The position numbers and the translations under genes were made by a program. A stretch of DNA of 28,773 bases, taken from Rhodoferax sp. (lineage in GTDB: Bacteria; Pseudomonadota; Gammaproteobacteria; Burkholderiales; Burkholderiaceae_C). The notes below the pieces were generated by a model. The model was given only the letters and a program-made list of their open reading frames with translations. It was not told where the DNA came from and searched no databases. The DNA lies in NCBI GenBank assembly GCA_030833685.1, contig JAURGS010000003.1:1-28773 (forward strand), read 5' to 3'. Numbering within the stretch: the stretch's first letter is position 1; the number at the start of each line of letters is the position of its first letter. This document shows, in pieces, positions 16,521 to 24,162 of this stretch.

Positions 16521-18167
16521 TCAGCGTTTTGGATGATCCTTAAGTACCATATCGGCCGCCTTTTCGCCGATCATGATCGCTGGCGCGTTGGTGTTCGATG
16601 AGGCGATTGTTGGCATGACCGAGATGTCGACCACGCGCAGCCCCGCGATGCCACGAACCCTCAGACGAGGATCGACTACGGCATCCGCGTCGGCTCCCAT
16701 TCTGCAGGTACCTACCGTGTGCCAAGCGGTCTGGCCGGTTTCCCGCGCATAGTCAATCAGGGCTTCGTCGCTGATGGCACCTGCGCCAGGCCTCTCTTCT
16801 GCAACGATCCATCCTGTCATCGCCGGTTGGGCAGCGACAGAACGGATCAACCTCAGCAGTCGAACTGCAGTCTGGCGATCCTCTGGGTGGTCCAGGTATT
16901 TTGGCTGGATGGCGGGCGGGTCGGAGATATCAGGTGTTCGCGCATGGATAGAGCCACGCGATCGAGGATAGAGCTTGAATCCACCAATAGAAAAACCAGA
17001 GAAGCGGTCGATGCCACCTGCTGCGCCAGGCCCGGCATTTCTAGCATAGCGGTCTTTGCCGCTGATGTGATAGATACGCACCATTACATCCGGTCGATCC
17101 AGTGCGGGATCTGAGCGCGTGATTGCGTGAGCGGTCGATGATGTTCCAGCCATAAGACCTTTGCGGGTCAAAACGTACTGCAAGCCGACACGCAGCTTAT
17201 GCCAGGGGCTGCGCATGATGTCGTTGATGGTGATAGGGGCCTGCGTGCGGTATGTACAGCGCAGTTGAAGATGATCGCTCATGCCTTCGCCGACCGACGG
17301 ACGGTGCAGCCTGGGTGTCACGCCGATTGCCTCGAGTCGTTGTCGGTCGCCGATCCCTGAGACTTCGAGCAGTTGCGGCGACTGAATCGCCCCTGCGCTC
17401 AACATGACCTCCCGACGCGCTCGTATGATCAGGCGCTGCCCGGCCGTCCGGACCTCGACGCCCGAGGCGCGCTCACCATCGAAGCATACTCTCTGGACCA
17501 AGGAATCGGTCATTACCGTCAGGTTTGGGCGCTTTCGAGCCGGACGAAGATATGCGCGCGCCATATTCCATCGCCAGCCTCGCCAGGCGGTCTGCTCGAG
17601 ATATCGCACGCCTTCGTATGCGCCCAGATTGTAGTCAGGCGTCAGGTCGACCCCAAGCTGCTGCCAAGCGGTGATGTAGGCATCCGACAAGGGGTCAGGA
17701 TCGTAGTGCGCGCGGTCTGTAATTCTGACGGGACCCGTGCGGCCGCGCCCCGGTCCAGCGTGGGCATCGGCCTGCTCGAGCCGTGTGAACCAAGGTAGAA
17801 GGTCCTGCCAACTCCAACCTTGGATACCTTGCGCTGCCCAGTCATCATATTCGCGCGGATCGCCCCAGACATAGGCCATGCCGTTAAGCGAGCTTGACCC
17901 TCCCAAAATGCGACCGCGGGGCCAGTAAACGGTCTTGCCTTTCATCTGTGCCTGAGCTTCCGTCTCGAACGGCCAGGCATAGCGCGGATTGGTCAGCAGT
18001 TTGCCCACGCCCAGTGGCACGTGAACCCACGGGTTGGTGTCCCTGCCGCCCGCCTCGATCAGCAGGACCTGCCAGCCGCTTGGGTCCTCGGCCAGTCGTG
18101 CCGCGAGCGCGCAGCCGGCAGAACCGGCACCAACAACGATGAAGTCGACTTCGGCTGGCGCTATCAC
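16521..18167 (-). CDS. GMC-family FAD-dependent alcohol dehydrogenase (choline dehydrogenase-like)
   Basis: This 548-residue flavoprotein belongs to the glucose-methanol-choline family. It has the FAD motif VVGAGSAGCALAARL (11-25), GMC signature 1 at RGRILGGSSSLNGMAYVWG, signature 2 at GAIQSPQLLEVSGIG, and the catalytic pair near the C-terminus: the histidine of WHTVGTCRMG and the asparagine of SSNTNAPAIMIGEKAAD. It should oxidise a primary alcohol to aldehyde (and perhaps acid), passing electrons to quinone, cytochrome or oxygen. No signal peptide is seen. The start is GTG 18167, overlapping the stop of the thiamine-diphosphate enzyme gene (GTGA), which implies tightly matched synthesis and probably consecutive reactions. 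The alcohol is unknown; family members take choline, glycols, furans, isethionate-like alcohols and others. Confidence 0.93.
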   Translation of the reverse strand: MIAPAEVDFIVVGAGSAGCALAARLAEDPSGWQVLLIEAGGRDTNPWVHVPLGVGKLLTNPRYAWPFETEAQAQMKGKTVYWPRGRILGGSSSLNGMAYVWGDPREYDDWAAQGIQGWSWQDLLPWFTRLEQADAHAGPGRGRTGPVRITDRAHYDPDPLSDAYITAWQQLGVDLTPDYNLGAYEGVRYLEQTAWRGWRWNMARAYLRPARKRPNLTVMTDSLVQRVCFDGERASGVEVRTAGQRLIIRARREVMLSAGAIQSPQLLEVSGIGDRQRLEAIGVTPRLHRPSVGEGMSDHLQLRCTYRTQAPITINDIMRSPWHKLRVGLQYVLTRKGLMAGTSSTAHAITRSDPALDRPDVMVRIYHISGKDRYARNAGPGAAGGIDRFSGFSIGGFKLYPRSRGSIHARTPDISDPPAIQPKYLDHPEDRQTAVRLLRLIRSVAAQPAMTGWIVAEERPGAGAISDEALIDYARETGQTAWHTVGTCRMGADADAVVDPRLRVRGIAGLRVVDISVMPTIASSNTNAPAIMIGEKAADMVLKDHPKR

Positions 18168-19861
18168 GATTTTGACGAGGTACTGTCCCGATGCTTGAAA
18201 GAGTCGCGTCGGAAACTATAGAGGGCGTCCGGGTCTACCATCACATCGACAACGGCCGGTTTGCCACAGGAAATGGCCTTTGCTAATATTGATTCGAGAT
18301 CGGCGGCGCGTTCGACGCGAAATCCCTCTGCGCCCCATAACCTTGCAAGCTGATCATACGGCGGATTGGGCACATCTGCACCTAAATATCGCCCACCAAA
18401 GAAGTCACGCTGATACGCTTTTTCTGCACCCCAGCATCCATTGTTCATCACCACACAAACTGTCGGGATGCCCTGTCTCACGGCGGTGCCGATCTCGCTG
18501 GTTGTCATGCCGAAGCCACCGTCGCCCATCAGACTGATAACGGTACGATCCGGACAGGCGAGTTTGACGCCAAGTCCGCACGCATACGAGAAGCCGACAA
18601 GCCCAAAGTCGAGCGGCGTGAATAGGGCGGGCGACTGGTGATAGTGAAGCTGATCAGTGGCCTGAAGGCAAAGGGTGCCGGCGTCCATCGTGAACATTGA
18701 GTCGGCTGGTGATACTGCACGCAGGGCCCGGTATAGATGTGCCGGCTGGATGCGGCCGTCTGCAGGCATTCCAGCGTGATCCCTTTCAGTCAGAAGTGCT
18801 GCCCGCCGCTTGGCGAACCCCGCTGTCCATTCAAGGACCTCAGGCGCAGTCTGATGTCCTTGCAGGGCGGCGACCAAGCCCTGGGCCACTTCGCCCGCAT
18901 CACCGTGGATACCCAGTTCAACAGGGAAGAAGCGACCGATTGCAGTGGGTTCGATCTCTACCTGAATGATCTGCGCGTCCCGGTTTAGATTGTCGTATGT
19001 GTAGAAAGTAGTGTTGAAGCCCAGACGCGTGCCGAGTGCGAGGATGACGTCGGCCGTGCGGGCCAGATCCGAGGCGACGACATTGCCCCGGGGCCCGACC
19101 TGTCCTGCGTAGAGTGGGTGCGAACAGGGGATTGCATCGCCATGACCGGGTGACATGGTGATCGGAGCCTGCAACAGTTCGGCGAGTGCAAGTGCGGCGT
19201 TGGCGGATCGCCCATTCTTGACACCGCCTCCAGCCAGAATCAGCGGACGCTTTGCATGGGCAAGCAGTCGGGCTGCAGCTTCGATCCGTCCGGCAGAGGT
19301 GGTCCCACTTTCTGCCCAGGCCATGAATGGAATGGCCGTCTCCCATGTCGTAGTCTCGGCGAGCAAGTCGCGCGCGATGTTGATTGCGACAGGGCCTTGG
19401 CGAGGAGTCAGCGCAGTTCGGAATGCTTCGCCGAGAATTTCAGGAATACGGCGAGCCTGAGGGACCGACCAGGTTTTTTTGGTGACCGTGCGTAGCAAGG
19501 CCTGCTGATCTACCTCCTGAAAGGCATCTCGGTAAACATGAGCTGATGAAAGTGAGCCCGCGATCGCGACTACCGGCGAATATGCGGCACTGGCCTGAGC
19601 GAGGCCCGTCACGAGATTCGTAACGCCGGGTCCATTCTGACCTGCCAGGAAGACGCCCGCGCGTGCGCCCGCCCGCGCATATCCGTCGGCCATGTGCACG
19701 CCAGTCCTCTCGTCACGAACACCTACGAATCGGATATCGGTACGCCCATAGAGCGCGTCGAACACCTCCAGACCGGCCGAACCGATCAATCCAAAAACAT
19801 GTTTCGTTTCGTGCGCAGCCAAAGCTTCGACGACCGCGTTGCCGCCAGTACCCTGATTCAC
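18164..19861 (-). CDS. Thiamine-diphosphate enzyme resembling sulfoacetaldehyde acetyltransferase (Xsc-like)
   Basis: This 565-residue protein has the full ThDP-enzyme layout: PYR domain with catalytic Glu51 (VRDERTGVHMADGYAR), central domain, and PP domain with GDGGFGMTTSEIGTAV ending in the MNN of the metal motif. Several stretches are closer to Xsc than to acetolactate synthase: FGLIGSAGLEVFDAL where synthases have a PGG, GQNGPGVTN, FQEVDQ, NNGCWGAEKAYQRDFFGGRY, and the C-terminal YSFRRDSFK. Xsc cleaves sulfoacetaldehyde with phosphate to sulfite and acetyl phosphate. No phosphate acetyltransferase or sulfite exporter gene of known type is nearby, so a related substrate is possible. The start is GTG 19861 with AGGAG seven bases upstream. 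It is first in the operon and overlaps the GMC gene. The family call is good, the exact reaction uncertain. Confidence 0.75.
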   Translation of the reverse strand: MNQGTGGNAVVEALAAHETKHVFGLIGSAGLEVFDALYGRTDIRFVGVRDERTGVHMADGYARAGARAGVFLAGQNGPGVTNLVTGLAQASAAYSPVVAIAGSLSSAHVYRDAFQEVDQQALLRTVTKKTWSVPQARRIPEILGEAFRTALTPRQGPVAINIARDLLAETTTWETAIPFMAWAESGTTSAGRIEAAARLLAHAKRPLILAGGGVKNGRSANAALALAELLQAPITMSPGHGDAIPCSHPLYAGQVGPRGNVVASDLARTADVILALGTRLGFNTTFYTYDNLNRDAQIIQVEIEPTAIGRFFPVELGIHGDAGEVAQGLVAALQGHQTAPEVLEWTAGFAKRRAALLTERDHAGMPADGRIQPAHLYRALRAVSPADSMFTMDAGTLCLQATDQLHYHQSPALFTPLDFGLVGFSYACGLGVKLACPDRTVISLMGDGGFGMTTSEIGTAVRQGIPTVCVVMNNGCWGAEKAYQRDFFGGRYLGADVPNPPYDQLARLWGAEGFRVERAADLESILAKAISCGKPAVVDVMVDPDALYSFRRDSFKHRDSTSSKS

Positions 19862-20020
19862 ATCGAGTCTCCTGTTGAGTGAGAATTGCGTCGACTTGTT
19901 GATGTCGGCGAGTTGAAGGCGGTAGTTGCATTAGCACGGCTGCTTGCTACCGTTCGTGAATTTTTGTCTTTTTGTCGACATTCGTCAACAATTTCTGTTT
20001 AGCAGGTACAACCTGCAACA
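19862..20020. promoter_or_regulatory. Upstream region of the Xsc-like operon
   Basis: These 159 bases separate the Xsc-like gene from the end of the Bug gene and should hold the operon promoter (minus strand). The stretch 19960-20000 is T-rich and contains an imperfect palindrome (19972-19991), annotated separately. No terminator hairpin for the Bug gene is evident. Confidence 0.45.
19972..19991. promoter_or_regulatory. Candidate operator (imperfect palindrome)
   Basis: TTGTCGAC and GTCAACAA are separated by four bases and pair at seven of eight positions. The T-G-T and A-C-A arms around a short centre resemble GntR-type operators. It lies about 110 bases upstream of the Xsc-like start, in an AT-rich setting. 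No regulator gene is adjacent, so this rests on symmetry alone. Confidence 0.35.
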
Positions 20021-21040
20021 TCAATTATTTTCCACCCGGATGCCCGCGCTCTTGACTACCTGGGCGTAGCGTGCCAGGTCACGCCGCATTTCATCGCCGA
20101 ATTGTTCGGCACTGCCGGGAGAGGCTTCAATGCCCAGTGCACGCAATTTGTCGCGCACCACCGGGTCATTGAGAACCGCATTGAGTTCGCTGTTGAGGCG
20201 CTTGGTGATCGCGGCGGGGGTGGCCACTGGCGCCAGCACACCGACCCAGGAGTCGACCACGAAATCGGCCACACCGCTTTCAATGAAAGTGGGTACATCC
20301 GGCAGCGCTGAGGTGCGCTGGGCACCAGAGACAGCAATGGCGCGCAACTTGCCCGATTTGACATGGCCTTGAGCGCCTGCAACTGCGGTGTAGACCAGGG
20401 GGATGTTGCCGCCCAGCACATCGGTCATGGCCTGGCCACCGCCCTTGTAGGGCACATGCATCAGGTTGGCGCCGGTTCTCTGATTGAGCAATTCGCCAGC
20501 GATATGCGGTGTGCCGCCGGTGCCCGAGGTGCCGTAGGGCAGTCCTCCGGATCGAGATTTGGACAGGGCGATGACCTCGCTCAAAGTTTTGGCTGGAACA
20601 TCGGGGTGGGATACCAGGATCAGGGTGGCGTTGCCGATCTTGCCAATGGGGGCAAAGTCTTTCAGGGTGTCGAATGGAATCTTGGCAAACACATTGGGGT
20701 TGATCACCATGGTGCCGTCAAATCCCAGCAACAGGGTGTAACCATCGGGCGTGGCGGTTTTCACCAGACTGGTGCCGATATTGCCCGAGGCCCCGGGCTT
20801 GTTGTCCACCACCACCTGCTGGTTCAGGCGTTTGCCCAAGTGTTCGGCGATGAGTCGGCCGCTGGTATCGGTCACACCGCCTGGGGTGAAGGGCACCACC
20901 AGACGAATGGGTTTGCTCGGCCAGCTGTCCTGGGCCGAGGCGATGCCAGCCACAGCCAGCAGGCAGGCCAACACGATGTGAAACAGGTGACGACGGTTGC
21001 GGTGCGAACCGTGCGAACCGGACGAAAGGGGTGCTTGCAT
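20021..21040 (-). CDS. Bug/TctC-family periplasmic solute-binding protein (intact)
   Basis: This 339-residue protein has a signal peptide (basic HRNRRHLFH, hydrophobic core, cleavage expected after IASA near residue 36) and mature start QDSWPSKPIRLVVPFTPGG. It carries the Bug motifs VVPFTPGGVTDTSGRL, VVDNKPGASGNIGT, PDGYTLLLG and the pocket region GTSGTGGTPHIAGE. Bug proteins bind carboxylates or related small anions in the periplasm; most are orphans without adjacent TctAB permeases, as here. The ribosome site AGAGGAG is six bases before ATG 21040. It follows the PEP-mutase-family gene by 57 bases, so the pair is likely one transcript with a linked substrate. The segment 20231-20465 is repeated at 1-235. 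Confidence 0.95.
   Translation of the reverse strand: MQAPLSSGSHGSHRNRRHLFHIVLACLLAVAGIASAQDSWPSKPIRLVVPFTPGGVTDTSGRLIAEHLGKRLNQQVVVDNKPGASGNIGTSLVKTATPDGYTLLLGFDGTMVINPNVFAKIPFDTLKDFAPIGKIGNATLILVSHPDVPAKTLSEVIALSKSRSGGLPYGTSGTGGTPHIAGELLNQRTGANLMHVPYKGGGQAMTDVLGGNIPLVYTAVAGAQGHVKSGKLRAIAVSGAQRTSALPDVPTFIESGVADFVVDSWVGVLAPVATPAAITKRLNSELNAVLNDPVVRDKLRALGIEASPGSAEQFGDEMRRDLARYAQVVKSAGIRVENN
20231..20465. repeat. Right copy of long direct repeat (partner 1-235)
   Basis: This lies inside the intact Bug gene and matches 1-235 with 21 mismatches and no gap. The alignment breaks after 20465, where this copy continues with normal Bug sequence (RTGANL just before LMHVPYKGG in the protein) and the left copy turns into unrelated DNA. 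Confidence 0.9.
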
Positions 21041-21097
21041 GTTGATCTCCTCTGGTAATGATGGGGTCGCTGTAAGAGTGTATCGGCCGATCGATGT

Positions 21098-21967
21098 TCA
21101 GGCTTCTGGATCGGCATAGCGCCGGTCAAAGGCCCACACATCCTCAAAGCCCATCAGCTGGGTCAATTCTGAGAAAGGCATCAGTGGCGTCTTGCCAGCA
21201 GCCGAGGAGCCGTCTTGCTGAATGGTTTGATAGACCGACTGCATCGCCTGGGTGGCAGCCAGCAGAGCGGTGACCGGAAAAATAGCGATCTTGTAGCCAA
21301 TCGACTCGAGATCGGCCCGGCTCAGCACCGGCGTACGCCCGCCTTCGACCATATTGGCCAGCAGGGGCAGGTGAAAGCTGCGCCCGATCTGGCGCATTTC
21401 TTCCTCACTCTCAGGCGACTCGACAAAGAGGATGTCTGCGCCTGCCTTGGCGAAGGCTTCGGCGCGGCGCAGGGCCTCATCCAGGCCCAGACTGCTGCGC
21501 GCATCGGTGCGGGCAATGATGAGAAAGTCTTTGGAGTTGCGTGAATCCACTGCCACCTGAATCTTGCGCACCATATCAGCCAGAGGAATGACGCGCCGAC
21601 CGGGGGTGTGGCCACACTTTTTTGGAAACTCCTGGTCCTCCAGCTGAATGGCGCTGGCCCCTGCGGCTTCATAGCCCCGGATGGTGTGGCGCACATTGAG
21701 CAGGCCACCGTAACCAGTGTCGCCATCGGCAATCAAGGGCGTGCGCGCCATGGCAGCCATGCTGCGTACCCGGCCCACCATGTCGGTGTAGGTGGCCAAG
21801 CCAGCATCAGGCAGGCCGGTGAGAGAAGCCACGGTGCCAAAACCGGTCATGTAGAGCGCGTCAAAGCCAAAGCTGTCGGCCAGGCGCAAGGACACCATAT
21901 CAAATACGCCGGGAGCGCTGATCAGGCCGGGCTCCTGCAGGCGCTGACTTAGGGAAGGATTGGGCAT
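21098..21967 (-). CDS. Isocitrate lyase/PEP mutase-family enzyme (oxaloacetate decarboxylase or methylisocitrate lyase-like)
   Basis: This 289-residue TIM-barrel protein shows ISAPGVFDMVSLRLAD, the metal-site motif DGDTGYGG (81-88), IQLEDQEFPKKCGH with the active-site loop K-K-C-G-H (116-120), and IARTDAR. These mark the isocitrate lyase/phosphoenolpyruvate mutase superfamily. Loop and length resemble 2-methylisocitrate lyase, carboxyvinyl-carboxyphosphonate mutase-type annotations and oxaloacetate decarboxylase, which cannot be separated by eye. It cleaves or decarboxylates a 2-oxo or hydroxy acid using magnesium. It is first in a two-gene unit with the Bug protein, so that protein may capture its substrate or a precursor. 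The ribosome site is weak. It diverges from pstS. Confidence 0.88.
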   Translation of the reverse strand: MPNPSLSQRLQEPGLISAPGVFDMVSLRLADSFGFDALYMTGFGTVASLTGLPDAGLATYTDMVGRVRSMAAMARTPLIADGDTGYGGLLNVRHTIRGYEAAGASAIQLEDQEFPKKCGHTPGRRVIPLADMVRKIQVAVDSRNSKDFLIIARTDARSSLGLDEALRRAEAFAKAGADILFVESPESEEEMRQIGRSFHLPLLANMVEGGRTPVLSRADLESIGYKIAIFPVTALLAATQAMQSVYQTIQQDGSSAAGKTPLMPFSELTQLMGFEDVWAFDRRYADPEA

Positions 21968-22027
21968 GTTGATGAGAAGTTAAAAGAGGGAACAAAACCA
22001 GATCGGATCCTGGACCAAGGCTTTCCA

Positions 22028-22045
22028 CATCGTCCGGGGACGATG
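22028..22045. promoter_or_regulatory. Near-perfect palindrome, candidate operator
   Basis: CATCGTCC and GGACGATG form perfect eight-base arms around GG, and the flanks CCAC and GTGG extend the pairing with one bulge. It lies 61 bases upstream of the PEP-mutase-family start and 19 bases before the Pho box, between divergent genes. It could be an operator for the minus-strand pair; as RNA it would make a very tight two-base loop, which favours a DNA site over a terminator. Confidence 0.45.
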
Positions 22046-22063
22046 GTGGGTGACATTTTGGCA

Positions 22064-22081
22064 TTGTCATATGCCTGTCAT
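22064..22081 (+). promoter_or_regulatory. Pho box (PhoB binding site) upstream of pstS
   Basis: TTGTCAT at 22064-22070 and CTGTCAT at 22075-22081 are direct repeats spaced 11 bases apart, separated by ATGC, matching the known Pho box CTGTCAT-N4-CTGTCAT. A -10-like CATAAA follows at 22090-22095, the usual distance for a PhoB-dependent promoter in which the box replaces the -35. PhoB is encoded in the same cluster, so the operon should be self-regulated and induced by phosphate shortage. Confidence 0.88.
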
Positions 22082-22133
22082 ATTGGCAGCATAAAGTTGT
22101 CACCACATCAAAATCACATGAAAGGATTCAAGG

Positions 22134-23168
22134 ATGAAGCGAACCGTCAAATTTTCTGCTCTGGTCATGGTTTGGGCCCTGGCCACTGGCTGGGCGCAGG
22201 CGCAGGACGTCACCGGCGCGGGCGCCAGTTTTCCAGCACCCCTGTATGCCAAGTGGGCTTCGGATTACTACAAGTCGACCGGACAGAAAATCAATTACCA
22301 GTCGGTGGGATCGGGGGCTGGAATCAAACAGATTGATGGCAAAACCGTGGATTTTGGCGCTTCGGACATGCCGCTCAAGGACGATGATCTGGCCAAGAAA
22401 GGCCAGCTGCAGTTTCCCACCGTGATCGGCGGCGTGGTACCGGTGGTCAATATCAAGGGCATTGGAGACGGTCAGCTCAAGCTCAACGGTGAGGTGCTTG
22501 CCAACATTTACCTGGGCAAGATCAACAAATGGAGCGATCCTGCGATCAAAGCACTCAACCCTGGATTGAACCTGCCCGATGCTGCCATCGCTGCGGTACG
22601 TCGCGCTGACGGCTCGGGCACCACCTTCATTTTCACCAACTACCTCAGTCAGGTCAGCCCGGACTGGAAGAGCAAAGTGGGCGAGGGTACAGCGGTCAAC
22701 TGGCCAACTGGGGCAGGTGGCAAAGGCAACGAGGGCGTGGCAGCTTTTGTCGGTCGACTGCCCAACTCGATCGGCTATGTGGAATATGCCTACGTGAAGC
22801 AGAACAAAATGAACTACGTCCTGCTGCAGAACAAGACTGGCAATTTTGTCGCACCCAGCGACACCGCTTTCAAGGCCGCCGCCGCAGGTGCGAACTGGAG
22901 CAAGAGTTTTTACCAGATCCTCACCGATCAGCCCGGTAAAGATGCCTGGCCGATGACCGGTGCCACCTTCATCCTGATGCACAAGGTTCAAGATAAGCCA
23001 GCCCAGGCGGCTGCAGTACTGAAATTCTTTGCCTGGGCTTACCAAAACGGCGATAAAACCGCCGATGATCTGGACTATGTGCCGATGCCTGCCAGTGTGA
23101 AATCGGTCATCAGCAAGTCCTGGAGTGGCATCAAGGACGCGTCTGGCAAGCCGGTGGCCAATCAGTGA
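22134..23168 (+). CDS. pstS: Phosphate ABC transporter substrate-binding protein
   Basis: This 344-residue periplasmic protein binds inorganic phosphate for the PstCAB importer. The signal peptide is MKRTVKFSALVMVWALATGW with cleavage expected after AQA, giving QDVTGAGASFPAPLY. Phosphate-site motifs include GAGASFPAPLYAKW, SVGSGAGIKQI, DFGASDMPL and the late RRADGSGTTFIFTNYL, which supplies the second half of the pocket. The length matches E. coli PstS. AAAGGA lies seven bases before the ATG. It is first in the pst-pho operon, directly behind the Pho box. Confidence 0.97.
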   Translation: MKRTVKFSALVMVWALATGWAQAQDVTGAGASFPAPLYAKWASDYYKSTGQKINYQSVGSGAGIKQIDGKTVDFGASDMPLKDDDLAKKGQLQFPTVIGGVVPVVNIKGIGDGQLKLNGEVLANIYLGKINKWSDPAIKALNPGLNLPDAAIAAVRRADGSGTTFIFTNYLSQVSPDWKSKVGEGTAVNWPTGAGGKGNEGVAAFVGRLPNSIGYVEYAYVKQNKMNYVLLQNKTGNFVAPSDTAFKAAAAGANWSKSFYQILTDQPGKDAWPMTGATFILMHKVQDKPAQAAAVLKFFAWAYQNGDKTADDLDYVPMPASVKSVISKSWSGIKDASGKPVANQ

Positions 23169-23196
23169 TATTTAGCAGAGGAGTTGCGAGCGCATC

Positions 23197-24162
23197 ATGA
23201 TTCTCTCCGGAGCCCTGGGCGCACTCCGTAGGGGTGGCTGGCTCGATACGGTGTTTGGCGGCTTGGCCAAGGGGGCGGCCTGGCTGACCCTGCTTCTCCT
23301 GGCGAGTATTCTGATTTCTCTGCTGGTAGGCGCCTGGCCTGCCATTGAACGCTATGGCCTGGGTTTTCTGGCCAGTCCGGTCTGGGATCCGGTGCAGGAA
23401 AACTTTGGCGGGTTGGTCATGATTTATGGCACTCTGGCCACCTCGGCGATTGCCTTGCTGATTGCCGTACCGGTGAGTTTCGGTATCGCCGTGTTTCTCA
23501 CCGAGATGTGCCCCGCCTGGTTGCGCCGGCCCCTGGGCATGGCCATTGAGTTGCTGGCAGCGATTCCTTCCATCGTCTACGGCATGTGGGGCCTGCTGGT
23601 GTTTGGCCCGATCCTGGCGCAATATGTGCAAATGCCCTTGCAGTCTCTGCTCAATGGCGTGCCGGTGCTGGGGGCGTTGGTCTCCGGGCCGCCGGTAGGC
23701 CTGGGCCTTTTGTCGGCCGGCATCATTCTGGCCATCATGATCATTCCCTTCATTGCCGCGGTGATGCGCGATGTGTTCGAGGTCACTCCGCCCATGCTCA
23801 AGGAGTCGGCTTATGGCCTGGGCTCCACCACCTGGGAGGTGGTCTCCAAAGTGGTCCTGCCCTATACCAAGACCGGCGTCATCGGGGGCATCATGCTGGG
23901 CCTGGGCCGGGCCCTGGGTGAAACCATGGCGGTGACCTTTGTCATCGGCAACATGAATCAACTTGACTCACTCAGCCTGTTTGATGCCGCCAACAGCATC
24001 ACCTCGGCCCTGGCCAACGAGTTTGCTGAGGCCGCCACCGGTTTGCATCAAGCGTCTCTGATTTATCTCGGCCTGGTGCTGTTTTTCATCACCTTTGTGG
24101 TCTTGGCCTTGTCCAAGCTCTTGCTGGTCCAATTGAAGAAAGCTGAGGGGCTCAAGTCATGA
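23197..24162 (+). CDS. pstC: Phosphate ABC transporter permease PstC
   Basis: This 321-residue inner-membrane protein has six membrane segments, a long periplasmic loop with NFGGLVMIYGTLATSAIALL and the permease EAA-type loop EVTPPMLKESAYGLGSTTWE that contacts PstB. IPSIVYGMWGLLVFGP is a PstC hallmark. It pairs with PstA to form the phosphate channel. It follows pstS by 28 bases; AGGAG is about 15 bases before the ATG, somewhat far. The stop overlaps the pstA start by four bases (ATGA). Confidence 0.97.
   Translation: MILSGALGALRRGGWLDTVFGGLAKGAAWLTLLLLASILISLLVGAWPAIERYGLGFLASPVWDPVQENFGGLVMIYGTLATSAIALLIAVPVSFGIAVFLTEMCPAWLRRPLGMAIELLAAIPSIVYGMWGLLVFGPILAQYVQMPLQSLLNGVPVLGALVSGPPVGLGLLSAGIILAIMIIPFIAAVMRDVFEVTPPMLKESAYGLGSTTWEVVSKVVLPYTKTGVIGGIMLGLGRALGETMAVTFVIGNMNQLDSLSLFDAANSITSALANEFAEAATGLHQASLIYLGLVLFFITFVVLALSKLLLVQLKKAEGLKS

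Larger units (their letters stand above)
236..20020. other. Putative acquired metabolic island between Bug-gene repeats
   Basis: The block holds 16 tightly packed metabolic and transport genes in four alternating transcription groups. It is bracketed by a broken Bug-gene copy (1-235) and an intact one (20021-21040). Seven genes have GTG or TTG as the apparent start, unlike the ATG-only genes to the right. No integrase, transposase, tRNA gene or plasmid function is visible, so a classical integrative element is not supported. Acquisition by recombination through the Bug gene is the simplest reading. The right boundary is taken as the end of the intact Bug gene and could be inside it if the crossover was there. 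Confidence 0.5.

Noticed and set aside
236..20020. Integrative element with its own mobility genes
   Set aside because: No integrase, transposase, relaxase, tRNA attachment site or IS-type terminal repeats could be found; only the Bug-gene repeats support mobility.
20363..21058. 231-codon plus-strand open frame opposite the intact Bug gene
   Set aside because: The Bug protein is clear on the other strand, and the frame is Gly/His/Gln-rich without family features.
22128..23045. 305-codon minus-strand open frame opposite pstS
   Set aside because: It mirrors a strongly recognised pstS with signal peptide and phosphate-site motifs; no independent motif or ribosome site is seen.
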